Shown here piece by piece: positions 1 through 6,975 of a DNA stretch of 6,975 nucleotides. The DNA is from Gammaproteobacteria bacterium (GTDB taxonomy: Bacteria; Pseudomonadota; Gammaproteobacteria; Acidithiobacillales; Acidithiobacillaceae). The notes under the pieces are model-generated. The model did no database searches and was not told where the DNA came from. It saw nothing but the letters and a program-made list of their open reading frames with translations. Location of the stretch: assembly GCA_023381645.1 (NCBI GenBank), contig JAMCRJ010000079.1:1-6975 (forward strand), in the 5' to 3' direction. The position numbers and the translations under genes were made by a program. How positions within the stretch are numbered: position 1 is the first letter of the stretch; each line of letters begins with the position of its first letter.

Positions 1-382
1 TGATCGGCACCCCTACAAAAGCATGCAAGCGCTGACTGATCTCCGGTTCAAAGGCGCGGTGCAGAAAAGCCGGTTCCTGAGAGACATCAGGAATCACTAT
101 CGGCATGCCGGCACGCATGATCTTGCCAATCATCCCCTCCCCCAACCGATAACGCCCCCGTTCTATTTCCGCAACGGACAAACCCGTGGCCGCGATTACC
201 CCCACTATTTCCTCGTTCATGCGCAATACGATCATGGACGGTGAGATATGCAGATGGCTCTCCAGCGTCTTCAGAACATCGTTCAGAGTGTGTTCAAGAT
301 CCATGGAAGAGCTGAGCACCTTACTCACCTCATAGATGGTCGTCAGCTCCTGAAAATGGTTGGGTGTTACGCGATCTTTCAT
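1..382 (-). CDS. nifA: NifA, nif-specific sigma-54 transcriptional activator (N-terminal part, cut by window edge)
   Basis: Partial gene: 127 codons from an ATG at 382 run open to the left edge. The peptide begins MKDRVTPNHFQELTTIYEVS and continues with features of a NifA amino-terminal GAF domain (about residues 20-127): IYEVSKVLSSSMDLE, a GLSVAEIERGRYRLGEGMIG stretch, then the IVIPDVSQEPAFLHR block and AFVGVPI. In NifA proteins this domain senses nitrogen or 2-oxoglutarate status, directly or through NifL/PII; the AAA+ sigma-54-contacting domain and the helix-turn-helix DNA-binding domain would lie beyond the window. An AGAGG-type ribosome site sits about 9 nt before the ATG. Only 25 nt separate it from the end of draG-nifO, so it is probably the last or a late gene of that operon. 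Its product would act at the two TGT-N10-ACA sites between the divergent operons. The family call is firm for the part seen; integrity of the rest is unknown. Confidence 0.9.
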   Translation of the reverse strand, partial: MKDRVTPNHFQELTTIYEVSKVLSSSMDLEHTLNDVLKTLESHLHISPSMIVLRMNEEIVGVIAATGLSVAEIERGRYRLGEGMIGKIMRAGMPIVIPDVSQEPAFLHRAFEPEISQRLHAFVGVPI

Positions 383-407
383 GATAGGGCCCTCTTCTCT
401 ACAGCGC

Positions 408-1796
408 TCAGGAGGCGTTGGCGTGGGACGAGGCGGCTGGAGTTTTGGTGAGATTACTGGCCTGCCGGACGCTTGGGCAGGGGACCGATCGCCGACAACT
501 GTCTGTAGCGGCGCCGGTGTCTTCAGCATACACGTCAAGAGATGCGGACGTCCACCGGCGTAATTGATCCTCGGAAAAGCCGGCGATTTTGGCGTCGCCC
601 GCTTCCATGAGCGGGCGACGAATGAGAAGCGGGTCCAACAGCATCGCGGCGAGTGCCCCGGCTTCCGTAAACGCCTCCGGAACGATCTCTCCGGACTTTA
701 CCCGCGGCGAGGCGGGGTTGAACCACTCCGCCACGGGCCGATCGGAAAAATAGGGACGCAAGGTTTCCGCCGTCCAGGCGGTCTGCAATAAGTCATGCAC
801 CTCCACCACACAGCCGGCAGCCCTCAACAGTGCAATCTGCCGCGCGTTATTGGCGCAGCCCGGTTTTTCGTAAAATACGATACGCGGCGGCATGCTGGCC
901 GGCAACTGCTCATGATCCGTTCGCTCACCCCGGATCAGAAGCTGATCCACCTGCGCCGCGATTTCTTTCTGAACCGCGGGATCCAGACGTTGCAGCCAGG
1001 TGCCGGGAAGCCCGTAAGTTCCGTACAGACCTCCCGCCAGCATGCCCGCGAGGGCGCCCGTGGTGTCCGCATCCCCACCCTGGTTGACCACCGCAATCAG
1101 GCAGTCTTTAAAGTTATCGGTATGAAGCAGCGCATACAGGACGGCGCGCACCGTATCCACAATATAGGGCGTAGGTGCCTGGGGAATTTCTTTGAATGCG
1201 AATTCCGGGTACCGTGCCACCAGTGCATCCGCCAGGCGGCGGACGGATGAAACACCCTCACCCCGCAGCGCGCAGCGTAACATCTCTCCCAGCGTCAGGG
1301 TCGCGACATCCGACAGCGGGTGATGGTGGGTCAGGTGCGCCTGTTCCACACTGATCCGCCGGAAGGTCGCAGGCGCGCTCAGGGTGGCCAGTACCGCGGG
1401 GAGATTGCGCACACACGCGCCATTGCCCGCATCCCATTCCGCCGGTTCGGCGGCGGTACTGCCGTTGAGCATAAAGCGCCGGATTCCCCGGCGGCAGGTA
1501 TTGCCCACATCCACGGGATGACTGCGCAACCACTGCACCATCCCCTCGGCAAAGCGGGTAACGGACCATTGTTCATCGGCAAGGATACTCCGACCCAGCA
1601 CCAGGCACATCTGGGTATCGTCGGTCACTTGTCCGGGACGCAAATGCAGCCAGCCGCCACCGGTCATATTGCGGTGAACACCATATTCCTCCCGGATTTC
1701 CGTGGGACTCATGAACTCCACCGTCGCGCCCAGGGCATCCCCGATCGCCAATCCCAGGTAGGCGCCTAATGCCCGCTCCCGCAAGTCATAGCCCAT
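408..1796 (-). CDS. draG: DraG-NifO fusion: ADP-ribosyl-[dinitrogenase reductase] glycohydrolase with C-terminal ArsC/NifO-like domain
   Basis: 462 residues, whereas DraG alone is usually about 290-300. Residues 1-290 are a full DraG of the ADP-ribosylglycohydrolase family. They include RALGAYLGLAIGDALGATVEF (Glu27), VTDDTQM (Thr58, Asp59, Asp60) and NQGGDADTTGALAGMLAGGLYG (Asp242, Asp244, Thr245), the acidic and Thr ligands of the binuclear metal site. DraG removes ADP-ribose from the NifH arginine and so reactivates nitrogenase. After a short linker, residues 302-420 read as a NifO/ArsC-type thioredoxin-fold protein: PRIVFYEKPGCANNARQ with Cys314, then a family-typical RRPLM at 393-397. In Azotobacter NifO has been linked to molybdenum partition; its biochemical activity is unclear. 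The last 40 or so residues are Ser/Ala/Thr-rich and match nothing I recognise. A GAGGA site overlapping the draT stop lies 6 nt before the ATG, 9 nt after draT, so translation is probably coupled. The reading frame through the junction is clean. Confidence 0.93.
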   Translation of the reverse strand: MGYDLRERALGAYLGLAIGDALGATVEFMSPTEIREEYGVHRNMTGGGWLHLRPGQVTDDTQMCLVLGRSILADEQWSVTRFAEGMVQWLRSHPVDVGNTCRRGIRRFMLNGSTAAEPAEWDAGNGACVRNLPAVLATLSAPATFRRISVEQAHLTHHHPLSDVATLTLGEMLRCALRGEGVSSVRRLADALVARYPEFAFKEIPQAPTPYIVDTVRAVLYALLHTDNFKDCLIAVVNQGGDADTTGALAGMLAGGLYGTYGLPGTWLQRLDPAVQKEIAAQVDQLLIRGERTDHEQLPASMPPRIVFYEKPGCANNARQIALLRAAGCVVEVHDLLQTAWTAETLRPYFSDRPVAEWFNPASPRVKSGEIVPEAFTEAGALAAMLLDPLLIRRPLMEAGDAKIAGFSEDQLRRWTSASLDVYAEDTGAATDSCRRSVPCPSVRQASNLTKTPAASSHANAS

Positions 1797-1805
1797 TTCT
1801 CGTCC

Positions 1806-2633
1806 TCAGTAGTAGTGCATGTGTGCCGCGTACTCACCGCCGATCACCAGATACTCACTCTCTGCCTGGAGTGCGCGACATGGCAACAGGCCCTTGAAAA
1901 AGAGCAGCTTTACCAACGGCACATTCACTTCCAGTATGCAATCGCCGAATGCGCTGGCCACGTCCCGATCACTGCTGAAGGATACCAGGTTGTTCAGCCG
2001 GATCACCCCCTGCCGCGCTCCGGCTTTCCAGAGAATAGGATGTTCGGCAAAATCGTTGGTTCCCCGGAACAAACGCAAGTGCCGCTGTCCGGGTGCCAGA
2101 AAACGCCGCGCCGACCATTGTGCGAATTCAAACAAAAGGTCAAGCTGCAACCAGATGGCATTGTTATCAAATCGCCCCGACATTTTGTCGGTCATATACT
2201 GAATCCAGGCGGTATCCCCCACACGGCCGATCACCTGCCGGTGAAAATTCGGGGCAATCCCGAACCGGCTCTCCACCCAGCCCTTCATGACTGCACCTTC
2301 CGGTGAATTACTGTCATATCCCCAACCTTTGAGCAGGCGTAAATAACTGGCCCTGAAGCGTCGGCCCTTCGTCCGGTCAGGCCCGCCAGCAAAAATCTCA
2401 TCCATGTACGCCTGGAAGACCTGTCCCGCCTCGTGCTGTTCCCGCGCCAGAGACAATCTCTGGAAAAGTGCCGGGTGCCCATCGCGCACCCCGGCGATAT
2501 GTAGCGGCATCGGGAACGCATGAAATTCCGCACTGATCAGCAGCCCGGACGGAATCCCGGTCAGATTGCTACCGAGCTTCACGGACGGCGCGCGTGCCGG
2601 GCGCTGTTCCTCCAGGGGATTCGCTGCTGACAA
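1806..2633 (-). CDS. draT: DraT, NAD+-dinitrogenase-reductase ADP-D-ribosyltransferase
   Basis: 275 residues, a normal DraT length. The enzyme transfers ADP-ribose from NAD+ to a conserved arginine of NifH, blocking docking on the MoFe protein and giving fast 'switch-off' of nitrogenase by ammonium or energy loss. It carries the R-S-E signature of arginine-specific ADP-ribosyltransferases: LRLFRGTND (Arg190), NNLVSFSSDRDVASAFGD (Ser218-Ser221), and AESEYLVIGGEY (Glu258/Glu260). DraT-typical blocks GIPSGLLISAEF and WGYDSNSPEGAVMKGWVESR are also present. The start is a TTG at 2633-2631, chosen because an AAGGA site lies 6 nt upstream and because the open frame begins there, 18 nt after the upstream receiver gene stops. 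The next in-frame ATG (residue 42, FPMPL) would lose the conserved GIPSGLLISAEF block. The weak start codon may keep DraT scarce relative to DraG. It is flanked by its antagonist draG on the 3' side. Confidence 0.95.
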   Translation of the reverse strand: MSAANPLEEQRPARAPSVKLGSNLTGIPSGLLISAEFHAFPMPLHIAGVRDGHPALFQRLSLAREQHEAGQVFQAYMDEIFAGGPDRTKGRRFRASYLRLLKGWGYDSNSPEGAVMKGWVESRFGIAPNFHRQVIGRVGDTAWIQYMTDKMSGRFDNNAIWLQLDLLFEFAQWSARRFLAPGQRHLRLFRGTNDFAEHPILWKAGARQGVIRLNNLVSFSSDRDVASAFGDCILEVNVPLVKLLFFKGLLPCRALQAESEYLVIGGEYAAHMHYY

Positions 2634-2639
2634 AAAGCG

Positions 2640-2644
2640 TCCTT
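2640..2644 (-). promoter_or_regulatory. Ribosome binding site that fixes the TTG start of draT
   Basis: Read on the minus strand, AAGGA is followed by six nucleotides and then TTG. No ATG is suitably placed, so this site is the main reason for choosing the TTG start. It lies in the 18-nt gap between the receiver gene and draT. Confidence 0.6.
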
Positions 2645-2651
2645 GCGACGA

Positions 2652-3038
2652 CTAATTCTGCAATACGGCAGCCACCTTGGCGCGGACATCTTCGAGCTGC
2701 AGAGGCTTATGGAGGAACACGAATCCTTTACGGGTTACAGGCTGGCTCAGCGCGGAACGCGCTTCCCCCACCACGAGCATCAGTCGTGCATTGGGAAATT
2801 GTTCGCTCACCATCTCTACGGTCAACCTGCCGTCATCCAGTAGCGCCTCGCCGAGAATAATCAGGTCTGGCGGCCAATCCTGAGCCTTGGCGACAGCGGC
2901 CTGGAGACTGGCGATTTCGTGGGTTTCATATTCGTCATGAAGCATGAATTGCACGGCCATGCGTCCGATTTCATCCGTATCGAGCACAAAAATGCGCCAA
3001 TTACCCACCGCGAGATTACAATCCACACCGATCTGCAT
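2652..3038 (-). CDS. Stand-alone degenerate response-regulator receiver protein at the head of the dra-nifA operon
   Basis: 128 residues, about the size of one CheY-like receiver domain with no output domain. The fold pattern is visible: strand 1 WRIFVLDTDE (residues 14-23), PPDLIILGEALLDDG (56-70), ARLMLVVGEA (84-93) and FVFLHKPLQLEDV (107-118). The conserved Lys-Pro is present (Lys111, Pro112), but the phosphoacceptor position after DLIIL is Gly63 instead of Asp, the strand-1 acidic pair reads Asp-Thr, and the Thr/Ser position of strand 4 is not conserved. It is therefore probably not phosphorylated in the usual way and may act through protein-protein contact. An excellent GGGAGGA site sits 4 nt before the ATG. 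It is the first gene after a sigma-54-like promoter and is followed after 18 nt by draT, so a role in nitrogenase control is inferred from context only. I do not recognise a named homologue. Confidence 0.8.
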   Translation of the reverse strand: MQIGVDCNLAVGNWRIFVLDTDEIGRMAVQFMLHDEYETHEIASLQAAVAKAQDWPPDLIILGEALLDDGRLTVEMVSEQFPNARLMLVVGEARSALSQPVTRKGFVFLHKPLQLEDVRAKVAAVLQN

Positions 3039-3087
3039 ATCGTCCTCCCAAACCTGAGAAAGCCTTCCTGCCTGATTGGGAAATCAA

Positions 3088-3103
3088 TGCACGTTTTATG
3101 CCA
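3088..3103 (-). promoter_or_regulatory. Sigma-54 (-24/-12) promoter for the receiver-draT-draG-nifA operon
   Basis: On the minus strand the sequence is TGGCAT-AAAAC-GTGCA, against the consensus TGGCAC-N5-TTGCA. The invariant GG and GC have the correct spacing, and only the C at the end of the -24 box and the first T of the -12 box differ. Transcription should begin near 3077, giving a leader of about 40 nt before the receiver start codon. It lies about 210 and 240 bp from the two NifA activator sites, within looping distance. This is a prediction from motif and position. Confidence 0.7.
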
Positions 3104-3134
3104 TATATTTCCGGTCCCGCGTTCGGATCCGGAC

Positions 3135-3178
3135 TGTCTCCCGGCCGGAAGGCAAAAAAACCTTCCGGCGACCAGACA
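3135..3178. repeat. Strong imperfect palindrome with A-tract loop in the divergent control region
   Basis: A perfect 9-bp inverted repeat, GCCGGAAGG (3144-3152) and CCTTCCGGC (3161-3169), surrounds the 8-nt loop CAAAAAAA. After a symmetric 4-nt internal mismatch the same dyad continues with TGTCT (3135-3139) and AGACA (3174-3178). The centre of both arms is 3156.5, so they belong to one structure. It lies 60-100 bp upstream of the predicted start of the minus-strand operon. It is not an ordinary intrinsic terminator, because no gene ends into it and the A/T run is in the loop. It could be an operator, a cruciform-prone element or a copy of a dispersed palindrome. Confidence 0.6.
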
Positions 3179-3278
3179 AGGTACTAAGTCATTCAAACAG
3201 AACCGAGTTTATTGAGCCTTAACCAGTCGCTCCCGTGACCCAATGGCAGCGCGGTGAACTGCATAAGTCAGTCAATGC

Positions 3279-3294
3279 TGTGGGGTTCCTGACA
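3279..3294. promoter_or_regulatory. NifA upstream activator site 1 (TGT-N10-ACA)
   Basis: An exact TGT-N10-ACA, the binding consensus of NifA. Its centre lies about 135 bp upstream of the predicted nifH transcription start, within the usual working range. It lies exactly 30 bp from the second site, nearly three helical turns. Confidence 0.75.
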
Positions 3295-3308
3295 TAGAAA
3301 CCGCATTT

Positions 3309-3324
3309 TGTAGGTTTTCAAACA
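3309..3324. promoter_or_regulatory. NifA upstream activator site 2 (TGT-N10-ACA)
   Basis: Second exact TGT-N10-ACA, centred about 105 bp upstream of the predicted nifH start. Together with site 1 it forms a tandem pair with near-helical phasing, as expected for cooperative NifA binding. The right half (TTCAAACAG) is repeated exactly at 3192-3200. Confidence 0.75.
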
Positions 3325-3340
3325 GCCCGCCGGCGTTCAC

Positions 3341-4387
<1,047 letters not shown>

Positions 4388-4392
4388 TGGAT

Positions 4393-4424
4393 AGAGGGCA
4401 TCTGCCGTCAGGCGACTGCCCTCT
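4393..4424 (+). other. nifH-nifD intergenic stem-loop
   Basis: AGAGGGCA (4393-4400) and TGCCCTCT (4417-4424) form a perfect 8-bp stem. Inside it, after a 2x2 mismatch, a U-G pair and GCC/GGC close a GTCA loop. A short pyrimidine run with four Ts follows (4425-4430). It starts 6 nt after the nifH stop and ends about 15 nt before the nifD ribosome site. Such elements downstream of nifH are thought to act as 3' stabilisers, processing sites or partial terminators that make nifH mRNA more abundant than nifDK mRNA; the effect here is inferred. Confidence 0.65.
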
Positions 4425-4450
4425 CTTTTCCTCGCTAAAGGAGAGATGTG

Positions 4451-5926
4451 ATGAGCATTACCGCTGAAGAAACCCGGGAGCAGATTGTCGCCGAGACCAA
4501 GACGCGCAATCGTGCCCTGATTGATGAAGTTCTCAAGGTCTATCCGGAAAAAACCGCCAAGAGACGCGCCAAACACCTGAACGTCTTCGAGGAAGGTAAA
4601 TCGGATTGCGGCGTCAAATCCAATATCAAGTCGGTGCCCGGCGTGATGACCATTCGTGGTTGTGCCTATGCGGGTTCCAAGGGCGTCGTCTGGGGTCCGA
4701 TCAAGGACATGATTCACATTTCCCATGGACCCGTCGGGTGCGGCCAGTATTCCTGGGGCTCGCGACGCAACTATTATATTGGCACAACGGGTGTGGATAC
4801 CTTTGTCACGATGCAGTTCACTTCCGATTTTCAGGAAAAAGATATCGTTTTCGGCGGTGACAAGAAGCTCGAAAAAATCATGGATGAAATCGAGGACCTC
4901 TTCCCGCTGAACCACGGTATCACCGTGCAATCGGAATGCCCCATCGGCCTGATCGGAGACGATATCGAAGCGGTGTCCAAAAAGAAGTCCAAGGAATTTG
5001 GTGGAAAAACCATTGTTCCGGTGCGTTGTGAGGGCTTCCGGGGGGTATCCCAATCGCTCGGCCACCATATCGCCAACGACAGCGTCCGCGACTATGTCTT
5101 CGAGAAACAAGGCGCAGAACCCAAGGCCTTTGAAAAGACCCCTTACGATGTCGCCATTATTGGTGACTATAACATCGGCGGCGATGCCTGGAGTTCACGC
5201 ATCCTGCTGGAAGAAATGGGTTTGCGGGTGATTGCCCAATGGTCTGGTGATGGTTCTCTGGCGGAATTGGAGAATACCCCCATGGCCAAATTGAATGTCC
5301 TGCACTGCTATCGTTCCATGAACTATATCTCCCGCTACATGGAAGAAAAGCATGGCGTGCCGTGGGTCGAGTATAACTTCTTCGGGCCTTCCAAAATTGC
5401 CGAATCCTTGCGAACGATTGCCAGTTATTTTGATGATCACATCAAGGAAGGCGCGGAACGGGTTATCGAGAAGTACAACCGCCTCACCGCAGCAGTGATC
5501 GCCAAATACCGGCCGCGCCTGGAAGGCAGAACGGTCATGCTTTTTGTCGGGGGATTGCGTCCTCGCCATGTCATCGGTGCCTATGAAGATCTCGGCATGA
5601 ATGTGGTGGGAACCGGCTATGAATTCGGCCACAACGACGACTATCAGCGTACTACCCACGATGTGAAAGACGGCACGCTGATTTATGACGATGTGACCGG
5701 CTACGAGTTTGAAAAGATGGTGGAAACCATCCAGCCCGATCTCGTGGGTTCCGGCATCAAGGAAAAGTATGTCTTCCAGAAGATGGGCGTGCCCTTCCGC
5801 CAGATGCACTCCTGGGACTATTCCGGTCCTTATCACGGCTATGACGGCTTCGCCATCTTCGCCCGGGATATGGACATGGCCATCAACAACCCGGTGTGGA
5901 GTTTGACCAAAACGCCCTGGGAGTAA
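4451..5926 (+). CDS. nifD: NifD, nitrogenase molybdenum-iron protein alpha chain
   Basis: 491 residues, normal for a Mo-type NifD. With NifK it forms the alpha2beta2 MoFe protein that reduces N2 at the FeMo-cofactor. P-cluster ligands are visible as Cys71 (IRGCAYAG), Cys97 ([10 protein letters not shown]) and Cys163 ([12 protein letters not shown]). FeMo-cofactor ligands are Cys286 ([13 protein letters not shown]) and His453 ([14 protein letters not shown]). The substrate-site histidine is His205 in SLGHHIAND, and SRRNYY near 104 is also typical. These residues mark it as molybdenum nitrogenase rather than the vanadium or iron-only form. The ATG at 4451 has AGGAG 7 nt upstream. The GTG three bases earlier would be too close to the ribosome site. 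It follows nifH after 63 nt with a hairpin between, and precedes nifK by 78 nt. Confidence 0.98.
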   Translation: MSITAEETREQIVAETKTRNRALIDEVLKVYPEKTAKRRAKHLNVFEEGKSDCGVKSNIKSVPGVMTIRGCAYAGSKGVVWGPIKDMIHISHGPVGCGQYSWGSRRNYYIGTTGVDTFVTMQFTSDFQEKDIVFGGDKKLEKIMDEIEDLFPLNHGITVQSECPIGLIGDDIEAVSKKKSKEFGGKTIVPVRCEGFRGVSQSLGHHIANDSVRDYVFEKQGAEPKAFEKTPYDVAIIGDYNIGGDAWSSRILLEEMGLRVIAQWSGDGSLAELENTPMAKLNVLHCYRSMNYISRYMEEKHGVPWVEYNFFGPSKIAESLRTIASYFDDHIKEGAERVIEKYNRLTAAVIAKYRPRLEGRTVMLFVGGLRPRHVIGAYEDLGMNVVGTGYEFGHNDDYQRTTHDVKDGTLIYDDVTGYEFEKMVETIQPDLVGSGIKEKYVFQKMGVPFRQMHSWDYSGPYHGYDGFAIFARDMDMAINNPVWSLTKTPWE

Positions 5927-5935
5927 GCACCGTGG

Positions 5936-5980
5936 GGGCGGCACAGGCCGCCCGCTTATCGGCGGATAACGGACCGCCCC
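5936..5980 (+). other. nifD-nifK intergenic GC-rich hairpins (alternative pairings)
   Basis: GGGCGGC (5936-5942) and GCCGCCC (5947-5953) form a perfect 7-bp stem with an ACAG loop, 9 nt after the nifD stop. A second pair, GGCGG (5961-5965) with CCGCC (5974-5978), can form beside it. The first G-rich arm (5935-5941) can instead pair with CCGCCCC (5974-5980), so two exclusive folds exist. No T run follows, so it is not a standard terminator; it may act in mRNA stability or NifD:NifK balance. Confidence 0.5.
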
Positions 5981-6004
5981 AACGATCGAATGAGGAATAT
6001 CGCC

Positions 6005-6975
6005 ATGAGTCAGAATGCTGAAAAAGTGCTTGATCACTTCAATCTGTTCCGTGAACCGGAATACCAGGAGATGTTCAAGAACAAGAAGGCAGAATTTGAA
6101 AACCCGGTACCACAGGACAAGCTCGTGCAGGTTCGTGAATGGACAAAGACGTGGGATTATCGGGAAAAGAACTTTGCCCGTGAGGCCTTGACGGTAAATC
6201 CCGCCAAGGCCTGCCAACCCCTCGGTGCCGTGTTTGCCGCGGTGGGTTTTGAGAGCACCTTGCCCTTTGTGCATGGTTCGCAGGGTTGCGTCGCCTATTA
6301 TCGCAGTCATCTGAGTCGGCACTTCAAGGAGCCCACCTCCTGTGTGTCGTCTTCCATGACCGAGGATGCCGCCGTATTCGGGGGCCTCAACAACATGGTG
6401 GACGGACTCGCCAACGCCTACGCCATGTACAAACCCAAGATGATTGCCGTTTCCACCACCTGTATGGCGGAAGTGATCGGTGACGACCTGAACGCCTTCA
6501 TCAAAACCTCCAAGGAAAAGGGCAGCGTACCAGAAGAATACGACGTGCCTTTTGCCCATACTCCGGCCTTCGTCGGCAGCCATGTCACCGGCTATGACAA
6601 TGCTCTGAAGGGTGTACTGGCGCATTTTTGGGACGGCAAGGCGGGTACCGTACCAGCACTCGTGCGCGAACCCAACGAGAAGATCAACTTCATTGGCGGC
6701 TTTGACGGTTATACCGTCGGCAACACCCGGGAAGTGAAGCGCATCCTGGACCTTATGAAGCTGGAATATACGATCCTGGCCGACACCAGCGATGTCTTTG
6801 ATACGCCGAGCGACGGGAAATTCCGCATGTATGACGGCGGCACCACCCTGGAAGATACGGCGGCAGCCCTGAATGCCAAGGCCACTTTCTCCATGCAGGA
6901 ATATTGCACGGAAAAGACTTTGCCTTTCATTGCAGAGCACGGTCAGGAAGTCGTCGCCCTGAATTGCCCCATCGG
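6005..6975 (+). CDS. nifK: NifK, nitrogenase molybdenum-iron protein beta chain (5' part, cut by window edge)
   Basis: The first 323 codons of NifK (usually about 510-525) run open to the right edge. The beta chain pairs with NifD and shares the P-cluster. The three P-cluster cysteines stand at Cys70 ([10 protein letters not shown]), Cys95 ([10 protein letters not shown]) and Cys153 ([13 protein letters not shown]). The amino-terminal region that includes [10 protein letters not shown] and [15 protein letters not shown] is characteristic of Mo-type NifK with its N-terminal extension. Near residue 228 [14 protein letters not shown] is also typical. An ATG at 6005 with GAGGA 8 nt upstream defines the start. 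It follows nifD in the same operon; in related genomes nifE, nifN and nifX come next, but they are not visible here. Confidence 0.97.
   Translation, partial: MSQNAEKVLDHFNLFREPEYQEMFKNKKAEFENPVPQDKLVQVREWTKTWDYREKNFAREALTVNPAKACQPLGAVFAAVGFESTLPFVHGSQGCVAYYRSHLSRHFKEPTSCVSSSMTEDAAVFGGLNNMVDGLANAYAMYKPKMIAVSTTCMAEVIGDDLNAFIKTSKEKGSVPEEYDVPFAHTPAFVGSHVTGYDNALKGVLAHFWDGKAGTVPALVREPNEKINFIGGFDGYTVGNTREVKRILDLMKLEYTILADTSDVFDTPSDGKFRMYDGGTTLEDTAAALNAKATFSMQEYCTEKTLPFIAEHGQEVVALNCPI

Noticed and set aside
522..893. Separate nifO gene starting at the internal ATG of the draG frame
   Set aside because: The ATG fits a NifO start, but there is no clear ribosome site in front of it and the frame is continuous with DraG, so fusion is the simpler reading; a minor internal product is not excluded.
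795..2306. Plus-strand open frames opposite draG and draT (for example 795-1250, 1320-1769, 1815-2306)
   Set aside because: They overlap well-supported minus-strand genes, and their products show no recognisable motifs.
3244..3264. TGGCA followed by TGCA resembling a further sigma-54 promoter
   Set aside because: GG and GC are about 16 bp apart rather than the required 11-12, so it cannot serve as a -24/-12 element.
4448..4450. GTG as the nifD start
   Set aside because: It is one codon upstream of an ATG with better ribosome-site spacing and would only add a Met.
5195..6940. 581-codon open frame on the minus strand antisense to nifD and nifK
   Set aside because: Same pattern: complement of strongly coding sequence, crossing an intergenic spacer, with no domain recognised.

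Overview
This window holds the regulatory and structural head of a molybdenum-nitrogenase (nif) cluster. It comes from a moderately GC-rich proteobacterium that fixes nitrogen. The NifH, NifD and NifK sequences and the combination with draT/draG fit the gammaproteobacterial/acidithiobacillial type. My best guess is an Acidithiobacillus (A. ferrooxidans-like) chromosome, but this rests on memory of the protein sequences and not on a search.

Layout. Two divergent transcription units are separated by a control region of about 450 bp (3039-3496). On the minus strand, reading leftwards from 3038, four genes are tightly spaced: a small degenerate response-regulator receiver protein, draT, a draG-nifO fusion, and nifA, whose 5' end only is present (382 down to 1). 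Gaps between them are 18, 9 and 25 nt. On the plus strand are nifH (3497-4387), nifD (4451-5926) and the first 323 codons of nifK (6005 to the window end).

Control. The divergent region contains a perfect -24/-12 sigma-54 promoter for nifH (3396-3411). Two NifA upstream activator sites (TGT-N10-ACA) lie exactly 30 bp apart (3279-3294, 3309-3324). A second, very good sigma-54 promoter faces the other way (3103 to 3088), in front of the receiver-draT-draG-nifA operon. If it works, NifA drives nitrogenase, its own gene and the enzymes that switch nitrogenase off. Hairpins lie in the nifH-nifD and nifD-nifK gaps, and a strong 44-nt imperfect palindrome lies in the divergent region.

How the genes work together. 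NifH is the Fe protein that passes electrons to the NifDK MoFe protein. DraT attaches ADP-ribose to one NifH arginine (Arg103 here) when ammonium arrives or energy fails, and DraG removes it. NifA with sigma-54 RNA polymerase switches on transcription. The most unusual items are the fusion of DraG to a NifO/ArsC-like thioredoxin-fold domain, and the receiver-like protein that lacks its phosphoacceptor aspartate at the head of the operon.
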